From contig NWUY0304610609.1 in the NCBI GenBank assembly GCA_004151065.3, positions 1-48,652 on the forward strand: 48,652 nucleotides of DNA, given 5' to 3'. The notes beneath the pieces were generated by a model. That model saw only the letters and a program-made list of their open reading frames with translations. It was not told the DNA's origin and searched no databases. Made by a program: the position numbers and the translations under genes. The stretch comes from Larix sibirica (lineage: Eukaryota; Streptophyta; Pinopsida; Pinales; Pinaceae). Shown here one piece after another: positions 33,860 to 44,583 of this stretch (the stretch's first letter is position 1; the number at the start of each line of letters is the position of its first letter).

Positions 33860-36090
33860 CTTGGTGAAAACAATAAGGGAGCCGGAGCATGATTCATTCC
33901 TATTTAATGAATAAAGCGCCGCACTGCTGCATGCATATAAGACTGCAAACTGCTGCTGGCTACCTTGAATAAGCATAATAGGGTATATTATATAAGTATT
34001 AACAACTCCACCTAAAGTAGTTGAAATGGAGGTTAATCTTGGAAAGGCCTTATCAATTAGGAAGCCTGCTCTATTATTATATAAGCTTCTCTATTTATTA
34101 TTTTATCAAGGGCCCGTAGCTTTTAGCTAGATATGAAGCTAGCACCCCCTTTATCTAGGAAACAAGTGAAGACACTAGAGTCTATAAAGGAGATCCCATT
34201 CAAGATGTAGAGATCGTTTGACTCATTCAACTCCAATAGGCGTCTCCCATAGGCAGTAACCAAACCAACACTGTAAGTCAAGCAACTATAAAGCCCATAG
34301 TATGAAAATCATATACGTATGGCTTATCTTGTATGTCTAATCTATACGATTTAGTTGGTTCCTGCTAAAATACGGATTCACTGTTTCACATACCCTGATT
34401 TCCATAATAGATTGAATACGATGACTGTAGTTACCTAATTGACTTAAAAGCTGATTACGCTTTATACTACCTTTTTTTAATGTGAGATCAATGGCACTCA
34501 TACTTCATTAGTATTGTATATTACAGCAGTGTATAGACCTAATATAAGCTCGTACATACATGTATTCTCTGTATAAATCCCATTCGTAATATAAGCACTA
34601 TCTAGTTGGCTCTTTTCCCATAGGTAAACCACCAACTACAGGTACTTAATTATAGAATGTTGGCTTGTATAGGTAGTAGTAATCCCATAATGATATTAAT
34701 AGAGTTGCTATACTATCTAAGCTTAAGCTTTCAAATATGAAAATTGCAATACTAGTAGCTTACTTATGATACAACTATCTTATGTAGAATACGTACCTTA
34801 TTCACCTGTATTAGCCCGATCACTAGCTAGTATAATATAAATGGTAATCACTGTTATATCTCTATTAGTGTAAAGGTTCAAGCTAAGCTTACACTAGTAA
34901 AGCATAATGGAGTTACTTCATTACTATCCGTGTTGAATAATGCTGATTACTCGTCCATTACTCTTGTTATCTCGATCTAAGCTCATGTATCATATCCCAT
35001 ATGTATAATGTTTACAATGGTTTAGTTCTACCATGCTCATTGCGGATAAGATATGTCTACAAGCCTATGTATTACTTCACACTTAGTAATCATATCAATT
35101 TAGGATAATGTGATAGCTCGATATGAAGTAGTTACAGATCATACATACCGTGTAGTTATATTGATTACAGCTAGTATTAGCACTTTAAACAAGCATAGTA
35201 ATCACACTAATGAATCACTACATGTTACTGTATCCATGATGTTATAACAAACAACAAGCTGGTTATCACAACTAGTAATCAATGGCAATCATAGTAAGAA
35301 GGCAACAAGTATGGAACTCTTTTCAAATAGAATAGAATCCCTCCTGGTTTGGTTTGGCCCAGGCAATAAGTTTAGTTTGAACCGAATTGACAAAACCTCC
35401 TATTATAAGGGCGTTGTTCCCAGAACTAAAGAAGACTTTAAGGAAGGCAGTCCATACAAGACCTTCCTTTGGAGCTTACTCTAATGAGACTCGCATCTAT
35501 TTGTGATACTCACAACATACAGTGTATTCTCTTGTACCTCGGGAATGGGTTAAAATTCCATTGTAATAAATAATAAGAAATATATAATGTCTGCCTATAT
35601 AACAACTAGTTCTAATTAGTGCAACAACTTGTAGTTCAACCTGGCTCCGTTAGTTAGTGGAAAGAAATTAGCTTTGGCACTTTCAACTTGCCTTTCTCTT
35701 GCCGTAGTGGAAAAACCATAAAAATCCATCCAACAACCATCATATCTCTAATAAATATCTACATCCGCTAATAAGTGAGGTCTGTAGAGTCTTTCTGCTA
35801 GAGTATAGGCCCATGCAGCACTATATAGCCAAAGTGAACTGATCTATACGTCCTTTCCATTAGTTATATGTTTGAAATTATCTCTAAGTTGAACTCGGCG
35901 GGCATGAGGAGCGAAGCCTTGCACCCAGGCCCACTTAAGCAGCCAAAAGGAAGGAAAATGAAAGTTACCCGTCATCTAAAAAAGTGAATCATACATTATT
36001 CATTGGTGGAGCCGTAGCAGAGACAGCTAGCTCAACAGGACTTCAAAACTCTATCCATAATAAAAGAAGAAGAAATATAGGCCATTAAAA
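33860..36090. other. AT-rich non-coding tract with no gene
   Basis: From about 34140 to 35290 the sequence is AT-rich with many short words such as TAGTAATC, GTAGTTAC, CTAGTA and ATGATA, and few of the purine/pyrimidine runs seen elsewhere. No open frame or RNA fold was recognised. The junction near 35300 returns to the ordinary texture. CTATACGTCCTTTCC near 35850 resembles the GATATCGC family tail. Confidence 0.4.
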
Positions 36091-36094
36091 AGAG

Positions 36095-36165
36095 AAGAAG
36101 AAATCTGGATCTAATCCCACTAGCTCTCTCTATTTCAATGGCTCCTCATTGACCCTAGAAGTGGG
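36095..36165 (+). repeat. dispersed repeat, partner of 6385-6455
   Basis: AAGAAGAAATCTGGATCTAA, TCCCACTAGCTCT and CAATGGCTCCTCATTGA parallel the 6.4 kb block in order. Upstream, GAGACAGCTAGCT near 36018 also recurs at 6487. Moderate divergence. Confidence 0.4.
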
Positions 36166-36839
36166 AATTGAAAAGCCATTCACTTTGGATTGAGTTATTG
36201 GGCCTATTCCCATATGGAAATGAGTGTTAGCAATCAATCAACCATGAGCGCAATTAACGGGGTACCATGCAAGCGTTTGCTCTCATTTCCCAACCAGTAC
36301 ATTATATATAAACCTAAACTGTGCAACTTTACAGACTAACTTAACGGACTAAAGCAAGTTACGATTTCCCAAGACTCAAGGCAGAAAGTTAACGATTTTC
36401 CAGGCCATTTTCCACCGGGGTCAATAATTTGCCTTTTCAGTAGAAAACTTAATTAATTATGGAATGTCGGGGTGATTATTCCTTCCATTCCATCCAGCCT
36501 TACCCCCGTTCTTCTATAGCTCCTTCTTAGCATAGCCAAGATGATGGTTTCAGGGCGAGTATTGATATAAATCAATTTTATTTCCATTTTAGCTCTCTGC
36601 AAACGATATTGAAAATCGCCCACTTCACTTCGAAAGTTATGTTTCATTGATTTAATAATGAAATCTAAAAACGTTTATAACTGGGCATGGTGGAAAGAAG
36701 GCCAGTCTTAGCTAGATACCAAAGCCCACCACCCAAATAGCAAACTATTGCCTAAAGTTTTGCCCATTCCATTCCCTCACTCTGTTCGGGAAGGGGCTTT
36801 TAGTCAGGAATGACGGGTACCACATATCTCACATGGGGA

Positions 36840-37170
36840 TTGGTGCTGATTGATCCGAAGCAATATTAACCGGGTCTATTCTACAGAAAGTAGGGGCGGC
36901 TGTACGATCCCTTCCCCCCGAGAGCCAAGAAAGAGGCAGGGGGCGCGTGAACCACCCGTATGCTTCCCAGCCGCGGATCACATGCTTTCTTCGGTACGGG
37001 TCCTACTCAAGTCCAACTGGGAAGTACCAGCTCTATGTCTTGAGAGTTCCGGACGACCAGAGGTTCCTGCCGGGGGCTCCTTTATTAACGGTTTCCCGTT
37101 TGCTGTAATCAGAAGCTCTACGGTTGTTATTTCTGCTGTTCCAGTTACCTGACCGCAGCGAGCTAGCTCT
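36840..37170. other. GC-rich block of conserved-looking sequence, identity unknown
   Basis: Noticeably richer in G and C than its surroundings (GGGGGCGCGTGAACCACCCG, AGCCGCGGATCACATGC, GTTCCGGACGACCAGAGG). Frames on both strands are open by composition (36850-37152 plus, 37033-37437 minus) and none gives a known protein. The texture fits a remnant of structural RNA or group II intron, but no domain V hairpin, tRNA arm or rRNA core sequence was found, so it stays unassigned. Confidence 0.3.
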
Positions 37171-37800
37171 TCTACTGGCTAACGGGCTCACGACTTGTTT
37201 AACAGCGCTTGCCGTAACAAGAGAAATAAGAGCGGCACAAGGTAGCTTGAATGCTTGCATGGAGGCTTTTAGTTTGCTCAGGCACACATGGGTTGTTATA
37301 ATGTTCATGCAGGGGAGTGGACCCAGTGCAGTACATGGCTTAGGAATATTGATGGAGTCTTTGGAGGCTTGTAGGGGGAGCGTTGTAAACACCTCGTGGA
37401 GTGCCCTTGCATTTGGAGCCTTGCTTGTGGATGACATTGCCTTGGAGCTTTACATGTGTACCCTTGGAGTGTAGCACTCCACATGTGTGAACCTACATGC
37501 GATTATTGTAGGTGGATTGTAAGGGCATTGGCCCACATATGTATTGTTGGCCTCCCTTACCTCTCATATATCTTTATAGAGGAAGGAGAGAGTCCTTTAA
37601 TTCATCATCATTGTACTCTTTTCTTTGCATTTTTATTATTGGAGTGATTAACTAGGATTAATGAGGAAACCTTAGGACAAGTTATTAAAGGGAAAGATGA
37701 CGTCTTTGTTGGGAGCTTGCTCTTGTGAGATACTAGGGAATAATGCCTTGCTTTATGTTTCATCCAAATAAGAAAAAAGCAATGAACTAACTAACTAATC
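37171..37800. other. non-coding; possibly LTR-like
   Basis: Open frame 37124-37474 (plus, 116 codons) has no domain. Downstream, 37460-37640 contains GTAACC-like, CTCATATATCTTTATAGAGG and TTTGCATTTTTATT strings resembling an LTR promoter and tail of a plant retroelement. There is no second LTR, primer site or coding part, so this is only a possibility. Confidence 0.2.
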
Positions 37801-37825
37801 GAGTTAGTTGAACGAAGATTTTCAC

Positions 37826-40010
37826 TTCGTAGAATTTATCATGTTTGGTATATGAACAAATCGTTGATATCAGGTTGGAACCCATTACTCCTAGTTTTAT
37901 TAAACCATTGATATACATGTGATACTGGCATAAATGAGTTGGTTTCAACTGTGATGCAGGCATATATAAGTTGTTAAACAATTCCAGAGAAACCAAACAA
38001 TATGGAACGAATATGTGCACTTCGTATAATTAATCAGTTTTGGTATCATAACAATGAGTTGTGATCATGTTGGATAGGCTCGGTCGGTATCATCAGGGAT
38101 CTCAACTGATTTTTGCTATATGAGTCATACCCTTTGATGAAGTTTATCTCGCCGCATATCCATACAGGGGATTAGCTCATCAGCTCACCCATGCCGGAAC
38201 TCATGCGGAAGTGGAATATCAGCTATATAGGAGCATTGCATATCTACGTGGAACTTGACTAAAAACAGCTCCAGTTCTACCCATGTTGTAACCCCCATGG
38301 TATTATGTTGTTGTGGTTGTTGTCAGCAGGAGCCATAGTAGGAGTTCTATATGAGCATGGCATCTAGTTGTTGCGAACTTGTCCATTTGGGATGGGACAG
38401 ACTTATGAAAACCATCTCATTGGGCCAGTTTGTATAGAGTCAGAATCTCGTTTTGATGAGTTCGATGAAGAAGACCAAGTCATCTGGGTAAATAAAGTGG
38501 AATTTAAGCTATATGAACCATACCCTTTGAGGATGTTTACCTAGTGGAAGCAGGATTCCATCAAGTAGGATTATGCATAAACGACAAACAAGTTAATATA
38601 TAAATATGATGCACGCATAGATAAGTTGTTCCTACTCGACGAAACCGTTCAACCAAAGCATCCTCCACAGAGTGCTCCCTGCTCCTGACCAGTAGGGCTC
38701 CGGTGCTGCTGTTCCCGAGCATAGCATCTAGACTATTCCTCTCTTCTGCTCAGTATCAGGGGAGTTGTTGTGAGCGAAAAGCCAACACAACCCAAGCATT
38801 CTCGTGCCGTATTGGGAGCCAAGCCGTATGTCTATCTGATTCAATCACGCTGATGACAATCCATGTACAACATAAATGGAATTTCGCATAATTTACATTG
38901 TTTGGTATAAGAAAACTAGTTTTGATAGGGTCGGATAAAACTGGTATCATCATTGGGTCAATCAACTGGCTTTTCTTTTCCGTACTGAACCATATAAAAG
39001 GCTTCGCTCCTGTTTCATACGTTTCCTTCGTAGCAGCAGGCCTAATAATAAGGTCGGATGCATGCACTATTGAGAGCCATTCATTCATTTATGATATAAC
39101 TATATCTCAGTTGTTAACTAGGTTATGTGCACCTGGGAACCTGAACTCAAATATCAAAATGGAGATGTTGTATTTAGCATATTTACTAGCATATAGACGT
39201 TCTACTCTCGTTCAATCAGCAGATCCTCTTTCCTGAGAGTTGTTCTCCCAGTTCCATACCAGCTGGACTAGTACGAGACCGGCATAGAGAAGCTTAACTT
39301 GCATTGTCATTTGTCTAATCTAATTCTATCTATGATGAAAAGAAACACAACATATATAACTCCTCGTCAGGAATCCGTGTTTGTTTTCTTGTGTAAGGAA
39401 CCCCATGTTGGTGTAAGTCACCCTGATTCTTACCGTAGTTCGTGCCAGTGTGCATAGGCTAGGCACCTACCCATAGTATTATAGGGGGTACCACGGGGCC
39501 CGCTGACTGGAGTTCCTGGGGATCCGTATAAAGACTCTCAATTCTATGTAATGTCTCCAACAGGCTTTCTCCATGGAACAAGGAATGCATGGACTAAGCG
39601 CTAGTCTCTGTGGTATCTAGTTATAGACGAGCATCGCATATCTAAGTTTCAATCCATACATATTTCTACAATCAGAACAACAATCATAGCATTCTCACGT
39701 GGACTCCATATCTACGTTTCAACTTCTTGTCTATCTACGTTTCCGACTTATTGTCTAAGTTGAACTTTAAAGTAGACCAATTAAATCATTAATATACGAC
39801 GCATCGAGACGTCCTTTCCATGTTAGTCTCCATTCTTTTATAAAAAGAGAATAGGACGAACAACAGCACCACGTGGAGGTGGTTAGGCGGTCCAACAAAA
39901 ACATATGCTATATCTTGTGCACTCAATAACTTCGTATATTACCCAGTTTTTCTCTTATAAAAAATCGTTGAGATGGAGTCGGATGGGAGAAGAATAATTA
40001 TATTACTCAT
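37826..40010 (+). repeat. four-copy ~100-bp diverged repeat (ACTTCGTATAATT unit)
   Basis: Copies start near 37826, 38018, 38882 and 39928. Each runs as ACTTCGTA/TTCGCATAAT, then TTTGGTAT.ATAA.AA, TTGAT or GTGATC, then GG(A/T)..GGTCGG, GGTATCATCA and TCAACTG. In two places this is accompanied by GCTATATGA.CCATACCCTTTGA (38117 and 38508). GATGCAGGCATATATAAGTT (37956) and GATGCACGCATAGATAAGTT (38608) tie it to the GATATCGC family. Frames 38756-39088 and 38898-39236 overlap copy 3 and are not genes. Confidence 0.5.
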
Positions 40011-42860
40011 CCATCAACTATACATACTACTTGGAAACCTCATACCTCTCCCTTACGCCTTGGGTGGAACTTGACTTGGTGGGAACCTCAGCCCTAATAT
40101 AGCCTTGGAAATATACAACTCCTTCCTTGGGACCGCCTCATATACTTTGAACCTTACACTATGCCATCAGCCTATGAACAAAACTTTACCTTACCTTGAC
40201 TTACTTCAATCCACATTTAGCACGAAGAAGTCCGTATGATGGATGTCCGCTTTATTTCCGTTTCCGCTTTCTTGAGTCCGTATGATTACGTATGAGGTCC
40301 TATTAGGATGCCCACTTTAGGATCCATATGCAGCACTCCCCATTATATATAGCAACATGCCGAAATACCCTTGAACCAAAGCTAACTCAACTGGAAGAAA
40401 GGACACTTGGGATACCACGAGCCGGGATTACTTTTGTCTACGCTCGCCTCCTGGCTCTACCTCGGGGCTTTACCTTGGAACAACTTGGAACAACCTAGAG
40501 CAAAGAGACATACATGTGTATGTTCGTCAAAGCAAACAGCTAAAGAGTAACTCTAGCTAGCTAGTTTTAACATACGATATTGGCATAGAGACTTTTATTG
40601 CCATACTAGAACAGAACAGAGAGACTATATCTCTTTCACATATGATATGGCCCCATAGAGACTTTTACTTACTTTGTTCCTAGATTTCCAATCCAAATTA
40701 TCTCTCTATGAACAACTCCAATTTCCACTCCTGCAGCATAAAATCTGGGTCAATGGGGCTTGCTCTTTTACTTGCACTCCAAATAAGAAGAAGGCCCTTT
40801 TTTGGCCGAAACGAAACTGCCCTTTATCTATATCTCTACTTGTTGTTACATATATGATACTGGCATAAAGACGTTTGCACTTGTCCAGGCCGATCGCTAC
40901 GATTCTCAGGCTATTCTACTCGGACTACGGCTCTACTCTCCTGGGATTGGATACAACGCGGCTCCTGGGATTGATTGGATACTACGCTAGCTAGGACCCC
41001 CGGCTGCTCAGCAAACAAACAAATAAATACGTAGATATATGATCTCGCATAGATAAGTGGCAATGGCTACAATCCGAATAAATCCGGATCTCATCTACTC
41101 CGATACGTATATATATTATAACGTCGCATAGAGACGTGTTACTTGTCCATATGATGTTGCATATCTAGGTTTCACCTATGATATCGCTATAGTCTCCCTA
41201 GTTTTCTTCACATGTGAAGCCATGGAGAAGTAGTAATTGCCCCATGAAGCTGAACTAATTAAGCCATATCCTAAAACCTATGAAACCTAACTAGCATACC
41301 TCATATTGCAGCTGTATCTACTCTACCTGAAAAACCTATTCTCCCTGAGCTCCTGTGACAAAGCTATCTATAATAGGTTATGTGTCGTCCGCCCATCCAA
41401 AACCAAGAACAAACATAATAACTCTAGCTAGTTCTAATAGTTTGAACATTTTATATCGTTATAGAGACGTTGACAAAGGCCCGTGTGTCAAGGCTAGTAA
41501 AGAAGAGAGAAGGACCCCCTGCCCGAGGCACCTTATTATGCTGTCGTCTCTGCTAGAGCTGTTTCCGTAAGGCCCTAAGGTAAAAGCTTATTATCTTAAG
41601 CTTACGAGTTCCGCTGAGTAAGGCCATTTAGTTCTCGCCATATCTATATGTTATACTCGCCATATCCACCACGTGAGAATATATGTGCTCCATTGCATCG
41701 ATACGTCCTGGTAAATTGGATGGGTTTCAATATGTGCCCATTCAAAAAGACAGAAACTTTTTGTTGTTTCCGCTCTACTACTTGTTGCTTGCCGTCCAAC
41801 TACAGAGCCCCAGAGTTCAATTGTAACAACAAAGAAATACGTTGATATATGATATCGCCATAGATAAGTCCTGGCAATGTGGCAGGTATAAATCGCATAT
41901 CTACTACATTATTCCAGAGATTGTTGATTTTGTTTCTACCTTCCGACTTCGAACTACTTGTGATACTTGACTTAGCTTGGTTGGAGACCGGATGATACTT
42001 GCATATAGACGTGTTTATATACGATATTGCATCTCCACTTGTTAATATATGACGTCGCATAGAAACGTTTACCTTGGACTCGCATGGAGAAGTTGGTTGA
42101 ACCCAGCCAGAGTAAGTGCTCCATGGAGATCCACGACTAAGGCCAGGTGCCGTTGCCAGAGCTGGGCTAATAGAATCTGCTTGGTTATTGTATGGTGCCT
42201 ACGTGTTTATATAAGATATTGCATATCTTTACTTGTTCATAGATGATATCGCCATAAAGACGTGTTCATACACCGGACTTTCTACTACGACCTATTACTA
42301 TAAGATATCAACATATCTACCTGGAAATGAAAACTAATAATGAAATTCTACGTTGACACTTGGATCTTCATCAGACCTAGAAATATTATTCAATTTGACT
42401 TATTTATGGGGCCTAGGGGCCTATCTATTTTACCTGGGACTATGGAGGCTCGCTCCCCCCTCTTAGCTCTTAGACCTAGAGTTGATGCCAGATGGGAAGG
42501 CATCAATATTTGATATTGCCATAAAGAAGTTTTAACATACGATATCGTCATGCAGCCGTACAGAGAACTAAACACAACCCTATACCCTCTATCTAAACCT
42601 ATATGGAACCATACATAAGCTTTTCTCCACCTCACATAGCAGGTCAGAGCCAGACATTTTCACGTCTGATATCGCCATATCTACGTCCTTGCTGCTAAGA
42701 AGAAATCTAGTCTCCGATAGCTCGCCATATAGCACTAGTCTCTCCATGAAGTTTCTCTGGGTCTTATTAACCTATTATACACCATATCTACGTTGCTCCT
42801 AGAATCTGGTTCCACTATATCCACTCTTAGTAACAGGTTTCACTTGCATATATAAGTCCT
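38230..42860 (+). repeat. dense cluster of GATATCGC-type short interspersed elements
   Basis: About 25 copies of a ~25-base element with two forms. Form 1 is GATATCGCATATCTACGT (near 38243, 39632, 39697, 41150, 41888, 42213, 42306, 42668, 42780). Form 2 is GATATCGCCATAGAGACGT (near 39795, 40577, 40645, 40855, 41030, 41122, 41180, 41455, 41855, 42001, 42020, 42050, 42245, 42505, 42540). They are usually preceded by TATAYGA or TTATATAY and followed by C/T-rich CCTT or GTTYAC. All are in the same orientation. Form 1 is a perfect GATAT/ATATC hairpin; form 2 breaks it. Spacing is irregular, from 20 to several hundred bases, and no gene lies between. Confidence 0.65.
40025..40195 (+). repeat. CCTTGGGAAAT-rich degenerate repeat, cluster 2
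   Basis: TACTTGGAAACCTCATACCT, CGCCTTGGGTGGAAC, GCCTTGGAAATATA, CCTTCCTTGGGACC and ACCTTACACTATGCC correspond to words in the 33.4-33.85 kb cluster. It is embedded inside the GATATCGC region, so it was inserted there or the region grew around it. Confidence 0.45.
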
Positions 42861-43256
42861 TGGATTTTCCACCGGGCCTACTCTTCACTGGTGGTGCTGC
42901 CTACGTGAACATGTTAACATAGGATGAATGGCAGTTCATGAGGCCGCACTTTGAAGTAACAAAAATCGTCGCAGTTCAAAAGGCTTGTTCGACGTAGGAG
43001 GACAAGGGCTTAGCAGAAACCTAATTTTATCCTCTAAGAAACCATCGCAGTTGAGTCTAAAATAAGGCATGTAGGGATCCCCCGGCTATTTGCTTGCCCG
43101 AGTGCTTAGATCCTCCCTTTCAACATACTATTTATAAGACTCCTACCTACCCGATACAACGGATACTAATATTAGTAGGTGCTACGGGGCTAACCGAGAT
43201 AATGAAGTGCTTTGGGGTCCTTTTCCGAGCCCATTCACCCCACCCACGGCTGTCCT

Positions 43257-44003
43257 GCAGTTGAAGTTCCAGATCCGATTGGAGTTAAAGCATATGGAAT
43301 TGTATAGCTCCTAGCATCAGTCTCTATGGGAGAGTAAGCTTTGCTTCGCTCGGTTTCAAATCCACCAGCACCTATAGCAGCAAGGGATAAAGTAGCAAAG
43401 GTGATTGAAGTTGATCCAGCTAACCAAGTAGAATCAGCAGCTTACTTGCATGTACCACATCGATCGGTAAAGTCAGTCAGTCCATTTGTTTACGCAGATC
43501 GAGCAGCAGTTGTTGGCCCGGACCTAGCGGCACAGCTAACATACGTTCAAGGACCAGAGCCTTTTACAATGATAGTTTCAGCATTACGCATAGCATTTTA
43601 CCCGGAGCCAGCATGGGTGGAGAGACAATAGCTAATATATACACGGTACATACGAGTAGCAGGAGCGAAGGTAGCATAGGCATAGGTAGCGATGGAAGTA
43701 AGGGGAGTAAAAATAGATGCAGATCTGGTTCCAGCAATAGTAGATTCCTTACTAGCACCAGAGGCATATTCCCCAGTTACATATTTAGATTCCCGTGGAG
43801 AACCCATTTAAGATCCTCCAGTCCCAGTTCGGGGTGCGGATTTGACGACAGATTTAGATAGAGACACGGAACCTGTTACTGTTTCGTATGCAAATCCATC
43901 CATTGACTCCGAAGCGAAGGCGAATGAAATAGTAGCAGGAGCAGATTCAAGCGCGTATCGCGACCGAGACCCACCCCCAGTAAGTGTGCCAGCTGGAGAT
44001 TAA
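43257..44003 (+). pseudogene. longest family 1 island: decayed ~250-codon Val/Ala/Pro/Asp-rich frame
   Basis: One frame holds from GCA at 43257 to TAA at 44001 with six internal stops. Segments in order: AVEVPDPIGVKAYGIV; SNPPAPIAARDKVAKVIEVD; PANQVESAAYLHVPHRS; VSPFVYADRAAVVGPDLAAQ; LTYVQGPEPFTMIVSALRIA; VKIDADLVPAIVDSLLAPEA; YSPVTYLDSRGEPI; DPPVPVRGADLTTDLDRDTE; PVTVSYANPSIDSEAKANEI; YRDRDPPPVSVPAGD. The region is open for 97 codons at 43341-43631. AGATCGAG occurs at 43496 and a DRD codon set recurs. No family recognised, no signal peptide or membrane span, and no start codon that can be defended. Protein decay and 3n-periodic repeat decay are both possible. Confidence 0.45.
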
Positions 44004-44184
44004 TAAGATTGAGTTTGAAAGCCGGAGCCTCGCCCAAAATCCCTTCGCAAGGGTGAACCTGGAGCTACATCTATATTCTGTTGATCGCAGGGTGGGAACA
44101 TATAAATCTAAATATCCATATTGAGATCCAAACGTGTCTAGTGCTTTACAATCTCCTTGTGTTTCAAGTCCTCTTCTTCAGCAG

Positions 44185-44320
44185 ATGCCCTATTCCTCTG
44201 ACAGCTACAGTAGCCAGTTAACTAACAGTAGCAGTAGATGTTGGATCCCAGGAGGTTACCCCAAAAGTGGTGGCGGATCTAGGTATCACCCCCGTGTGTG
44301 TGTCCAAGTAAGACCCGTTA
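44185..44320 (+). repeat. family 1 island tail
   Basis: The frame PIPLTATVAS, stop, LTVAVDVGSQEVTPKVVADL, GITPVCVSK continues the Val/Ala/Pro theme 180 bases after the main frame, in a different phase. The DNA is built on CAGTAGCAGTAGATGTTGGA words. Confidence 0.35.
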
Positions 44321-44583
44321 TAAAAGTCCGTGTGTGGGGCCGGTAGGCATATATCTTAGGTTCCATTCAGCGAGACTTAAAGAGAGAAAAGAAAGTGGTT
44401 GAGAAAATACAATAAGTAGTAATTCCTATAGATCGATTAGAACTAGACGCCACTAAGTAATAAATTAGCTAATTGGTTGGGTCTACTCCTCCATCCTCCA
44501 AACCATCAACTAATCCTGAAATATAGTTTCGGCCACCTTGTGAACAGTTTTATTCTGCATGAAAATCGGTGAAATAGAAGGTA

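Noticed and set aside
37033-37474. 116- and 134-codon open frames in the GC-rich block
   Set aside because: Long frames on both strands follow from GC content; no domain, membrane segment or homolog is recognisable.
38756-39236. 110- and 112-codon open frames on opposite strands
   Set aside because: They overlap each other and a copy of a non-coding repeat; composition and start context do not support genes.
39928-39945. loxP-like arm ATAACTTCGTATA
   Set aside because: Only one 13-base arm is present, with no spacer and no inverted partner. It belongs to the four-copy ACTTCGTATAATT repeat, so the match is coincidental.
38230-42860. CRISPR array
   Set aside because: The GATATCGC copies vary in sequence and their spacing is irregular (20 to several hundred bases), with no cas genes and a plant context.
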